A DNA stretch of 7,336 nucleotides from Alphaproteobacteria bacterium (lineage in GTDB: Bacteria > Pseudomonadota > Alphaproteobacteria > Rhodobacterales > Rhodobacteraceae). Positions 5,018 through 7,336 of the stretch are shown piece by piece. Made by a program: the position numbers and the translations under genes. The stretch's first letter is position 1; the number at the start of each line of letters is the position of its first letter. The stretch is taken from assembly GCA_024277955.1 (NCBI GenBank), contig JAJRUE010000246.1:1-7336 (forward strand), read 5' to 3'. The notes under the pieces were generated by a model that saw only the letters and a list, made by a program, of their open reading frames with translations, was not told the origin of the DNA and made no database searches.

Positions 5018-5087
5018 GATGCATGTCCCTTTTGCAGGGGCCCCGACGCCAAAGGCGCTTTTGCCAAGGCGGGCCGGAACCCAAGTC

Positions 5088-5117
5088 GAAACAAATTGTT
5101 TCAAATGCACTTAAGTG
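5088..5117. promoter_or_regulatory. Pair of perfect palindromes upstream of the DoxX-like gene, candidate operator
   Basis: GAAACAA (5088-5094), central A5095 and TTGTTTC (5096-5102) form a perfect 15-bp palindrome. Five bases away CACTTAAGTG (5108-5117) is a perfect 10-bp palindrome. Both are AT-rich in a GC-rich genome and lie 71-100 bases upstream of ATG 5017, where a promoter and regulator site would be. On the minus strand TTGAAA (5099-5104) could act as a -35 element, but no good -10 follows at the right distance. The binding protein is unknown. Confidence 0.5.
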
Positions 5118-5137
5118 GCGGACAGGGGCATTTCTGA

Positions 5138-5152
5138 GATCATGTCGTGATC
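5138..5152. promoter_or_regulatory. Imperfect palindrome GATCA-N5-TGATC
   Basis: GATCATGTCGTGATC has five-base perfect outer arms and one further inner G-C pair, with one mismatch. It lies 20 bases from the palindrome pair at 5088-5117, on the side away from the downstream gene. It could be part of the same regulatory region or coincidental. Confidence 0.3.
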
Positions 5153-5183
5153 ATTCGGGGCCCGGAATACGGCAAAATTCGGA

Positions 5184-5206
5184 ATTGTCGCCCGAACGGC
5201 AACAAT
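5184..5206 (-). terminator. Hairpin downstream of gyrA, possible transcript end
   Basis: Read on the minus strand, ATTGTTGCC and GGCGACAAT pair over nine positions (one G-T wobble) around the loop GTTCG, 84 bases past the gyrA stop. The next minus-strand bases, TTCCGAATTTTGCC, carry scattered T rather than a continuous run. It is a plausible gyrA terminator or mRNA-end hairpin, and it separates gyrA from the palindrome region of the next gene. Confidence 0.45.
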
Positions 5207-5290
5207 CCCATGGCTGGCCGTGGTTTGTTCCGGGCCATCCCCGGCCCCCCGAGCCCAGCGCAGCCGCGCCGGTCGCGGGCGGTCCAAGGG

Positions 5291-7336
5291 TCAGGCGGTG
5301 TCGGCTGACGTATCGGCGGTTTGCGCGGTATTGGCGGTTTCGTCGGCGTCTTCGGCTTCGGATTCGGCGATCCGGGCCACGGAAACCACGATTTCGCCCT
5401 TGGCGGTGTCAAACACCCGCACCCCGCCGGCGCTGCGCGAGCGGAAGGAAATGTCGCGCACCGGGCACCGGATCGACTGACCCTTCGAGGTCGCCAGCAT
5501 GATCTGGTCGTCCATCTCCACCGGGAACGAGGCCACAAGCCGCCCGCCCCGCATCGCCCGGTCCATCGCTGCGACCCCCATGCCGCCACGCCCGCGCAAC
5601 GGGTAATCGTGGCTCGAACTCAGCTTGCCGGATCCGCTTTCTGTAATGGTTACAATAAGATCCTCGGCGTCCTTCATCTCGGCAAAGCGTTCGGGCGACA
5701 GCGCCATGTCGGCGACGGTTTCTTCGTCTTCGCCCGCGGCTTCGTCACCGGCGCCGGCCAGCGCGCGGCGCATCTTCAGATAGGCGGCGCGTTCTTCCGG
5801 CGTCGCCTCGAAATGGCGGATCACCGACATCGACACCACCTTGTCATCCTCGCCCAGCCGGATGCCGCGCACCCCGGTGCTGTCGCGGCCCTTGAAGACG
5901 CGCACATCGGTGCAGCGGAACCGGATCGCCCGGCCCGATGCGGTGACCAGCATCACGTCATCCTGCTCGGTGCAGATGCGCGCATTCACCAGCTGCACGC
6001 CCTCGGGCAGCTTCATGGCGATCTTGCCGTTGGATTTGACATTGGTGAAATCCGAAAGCGCATTGCGGCGCACATCGCCCGCGGTGGTGGCAAAGAAGAT
6101 CTGCAGCTTGTCCCAGTCTTCTTCGGGCGCATCCACCGGCATGATCGCGGCGATCGACACGCCGGGCGGGATCGGCAGGATATTGACGATCGCCTTGCCC
6201 TTGGCCGTGCGCCCGCCCTGGGGCAGCCGCCAGGTCTTGAGCTTGTAGACCATCCCGTCGGTGGTTAAGAACAGCAGTTGCGTGTGGGTATTGGCGACAA
6301 AGAGCGTGGTGACCACGTCCTCTTCCTTGGTGGACATGCCGCTCAGCCCCTTGCCGCCGCGTTTCTGGGCGCGGAATTCGGCCAGCGGGGTGCGCTTGAT
6401 CCACCCGGCCGAGGTCACGGTGACCACCATGTCTTCGCGTTCGATCAGGTCTTCGTCGTCCATGTCGCCGGACCAGTCGACGATCTCGGTGCGCCGCGGC
6501 ACCGCGAACTGGTCGCGCACCTCGCGCAGCTCGTCGGAAATGATCGCCATGATCCGTTCGCGCGAACGCAGGATTTCCAAGTAATCCCGGATACTTGCCG
6601 CCAGTTGTTGAAGTTCGTCGGTGACTTCGCGAACCCCCATCGCGGTCAACCGCTGCAAGCGCAGCTCGAGGATCGCGCGGGCCTGGGTTTCGCTCAGGTT
6701 ATAGGTGCCGTCGTCGTTCATCTTGTGGCTTGGATCGTCGATCAGCTGGATGTATTCGGCGATGTCGCGCGCCGGCCAGCGCCGCTCCATCAGCCGCTGC
6801 CGCGCTTCGGCCGGGTCGGCCGAGGCGCGGATCGTCGCGACCACCTCGTCCACGTTGGTCACCGCCACGGCAAGGCCGCACAGCACATGGCTGCGTTCGC
6901 GCGCCTTGCGCAGGTCGAAGGCGGTGCGCCGGGCCACGACTTCTTCGCGGAAGGCTATGAAATGGGTCAGGAAATCGCGCAAGGTCAACTGTTCGGGCCG
7001 GCCGCCGCTCAGCGCCAGCATGTTGCAGCCGAAACTGGTCTGCATCGGGGTAAAACGGAAAAGCTGGTTCAGCACCACCTCGGCGGTGGCGTCGCGTTTC
7101 AGTTCGATCACCACGCGGATACCGACCCGGTCGCTTTCGTCCTGCACGTGGCTGATGCCCTCGATGCGCTTTTCGCGCACCAGATCGGCGATCTTTTCGA
7201 TCAGGCTGGCCTTGTTCACCTGGTAAGGAATTTCGTCGAGGATGATGGCGTAGCGGTCCTTGCGCACCTCCTCGATCCGGGTCTTGGCACGGATGATGAC
7301 GCTGCCGCGCCCCTCCAGATAGGCCTTGCGCGCGCC
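5291..7336 (-). CDS. gyrA: DNA gyrase subunit A, C-terminal 681 residues (5' part beyond right edge)
   Basis: GyrA forms the A2B2 gyrase that introduces negative supercoils using ATP. The frame is open through the right edge; the first visible codons read G-A-R-K-A-Y-L-E-G-R-G-S-V-I-I-R, about residue 245 of E. coli GyrA, so the catalytic tyrosine and the quinolone-resistance region are off-window. Tower and coiled-coil hallmarks are present: E-I-P-Y-Q-V-N-K-A, R-R-T-x-F-D-L-R-K-A-R-E-R and A-I-L-E-L-R-L-Q-R-L-T. The C-terminal beta-pinwheel starts near the GyrA box Q-K-R-G-G-K-G (6347-6367), which distinguishes gyrase from ParC; its second residue is Lys rather than the usual Arg. An acidic insertion of about 50 residues (roughly 5660-5815) interrupts the pinwheel after V-V-S-M-S-V. 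The protein ends in an acidic Ala/Thr/Asp-rich tail. Gene identity is very secure. Confidence 0.97.
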   Translation of the reverse strand, partial: GARKAYLEGRGSVIIRAKTRIEEVRKDRYAIILDEIPYQVNKASLIEKIADLVREKRIEGISHVQDESDRVGIRVVIELKRDATAEVVLNQLFRFTPMQTSFGCNMLALSGGRPEQLTLRDFLTHFIAFREEVVARRTAFDLRKARERSHVLCGLAVAVTNVDEVVATIRASADPAEARQRLMERRWPARDIAEYIQLIDDPSHKMNDDGTYNLSETQARAILELRLQRLTAMGVREVTDELQQLAASIRDYLEILRSRERIMAIISDELREVRDQFAVPRRTEIVDWSGDMDDEDLIEREDMVVTVTSAGWIKRTPLAEFRAQKRGGKGLSGMSTKEEDVVTTLFVANTHTQLLFLTTDGMVYKLKTWRLPQGGRTAKGKAIVNILPIPPGVSIAAIMPVDAPEEDWDKLQIFFATTAGDVRRNALSDFTNVKSNGKIAMKLPEGVQLVNARICTEQDDVMLVTASGRAIRFRCTDVRVFKGRDSTGVRGIRLGEDDKVVSMSVIRHFEATPEERAAYLKMRRALAGAGDEAAGEDEETVADMALSPERFAEMKDAEDLIVTITESGSGKLSSSHDYPLRGRGGMGVAAMDRAMRGGRLVASFPVEMDDQIMLATSKGQSIRCPVRDISFRSRSAGGVRVFDTAKGEIVVSVARIAESEAEDADETANTAQTADTSADTA

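Noticed and set aside
5047..5062. Small hairpin CGCC-AAA-GGCG followed by CTTTT on the plus strand, terminator-like
   Set aside because: Only four base pairs, and no plus-strand gene lies upstream for it to terminate.
5018..5110. Longer N-terminus (31 residues) for the DoxX-like protein
   Set aside because: No ribosome binding site at 5110, the extension lies over the palindromes, and ATG 5017 has a good AGGGA at eight bases.
5321..6268. Long open frame on the plus strand, 315 codons, opposite gyrA
   Set aside because: Antisense shadow of gyrA with His/Arg/Gly-rich low-information sequence and no ribosome binding site.
5291..7336. Assignment of the gyrA fragment as parC (topoisomerase IV)
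   Set aside because: The GyrA box and the full six-blade-type C-terminal domain with acidic tail mark gyrase; ParC lacks this box.

Overview
This window looks like chromosomal DNA from a high-GC alphaproteobacterium, most likely of the Rhodobacteraceae (Roseobacter/Paracoccus/Rhodobacter group). The reasons are the strong G/C bias at third codon positions, the use of the folate-dependent TrmFO rather than TrmA, a GyrA with a long acidic insertion in its C-terminal domain, and a stand-alone IscU-like scaffold gene divergent from a single-domain hisI. The lineage call is inference from protein character; there is no rRNA gene to confirm it.

Left part (1-1886). The 5' end of an IscU/NifU-N-type iron-sulfur scaffold gene runs leftward out of the window. 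A 67-bp divergent intergenic region separates it from hisI (phosphoribosyl-AMP cyclohydrolase, histidine biosynthesis), which reads rightward. After hisI comes a 467-bp stretch without a convincing gene. It is full of inverted repeats, including a strong hairpin directly after the hisI stop and a set of mutually exclusive stems further on. It leads to a gene for an exported, probably periplasmic protein of 257 residues whose function I do not recognise.

Middle part (1900-4324). A leftward pair encodes two tRNA-modification enzymes: trmFO (m5U54 of tRNAs) first, then gluQ (glutamyl-queuosine tRNA(Asp) synthetase). Two short, perfect tandem palindromes with near-identical cores lie between them. 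gluQ ends tail to tail with the periplasmic-protein gene, 13 bp apart.

Right part (4319-7336). Two more leftward genes: the C-terminal 681 residues of gyrA (DNA gyrase subunit A, entering from the right edge), then a small four-helix DoxX-like membrane protein with a basic, Ala/Pro-rich tail. The 273-bp gap between them holds a hairpin and three AT-richer palindromes upstream of the membrane-protein gene, good candidates for its control region.

Most of the content is ordinary housekeeping. I see no mobile element, CRISPR array, tRNA or rRNA gene. The least explained parts are the structured gap after hisI, the unrecognised periplasmic protein, the tandem palindromes at the trmFO-gluQ junction, and the palindrome cluster upstream of the DoxX-like gene.
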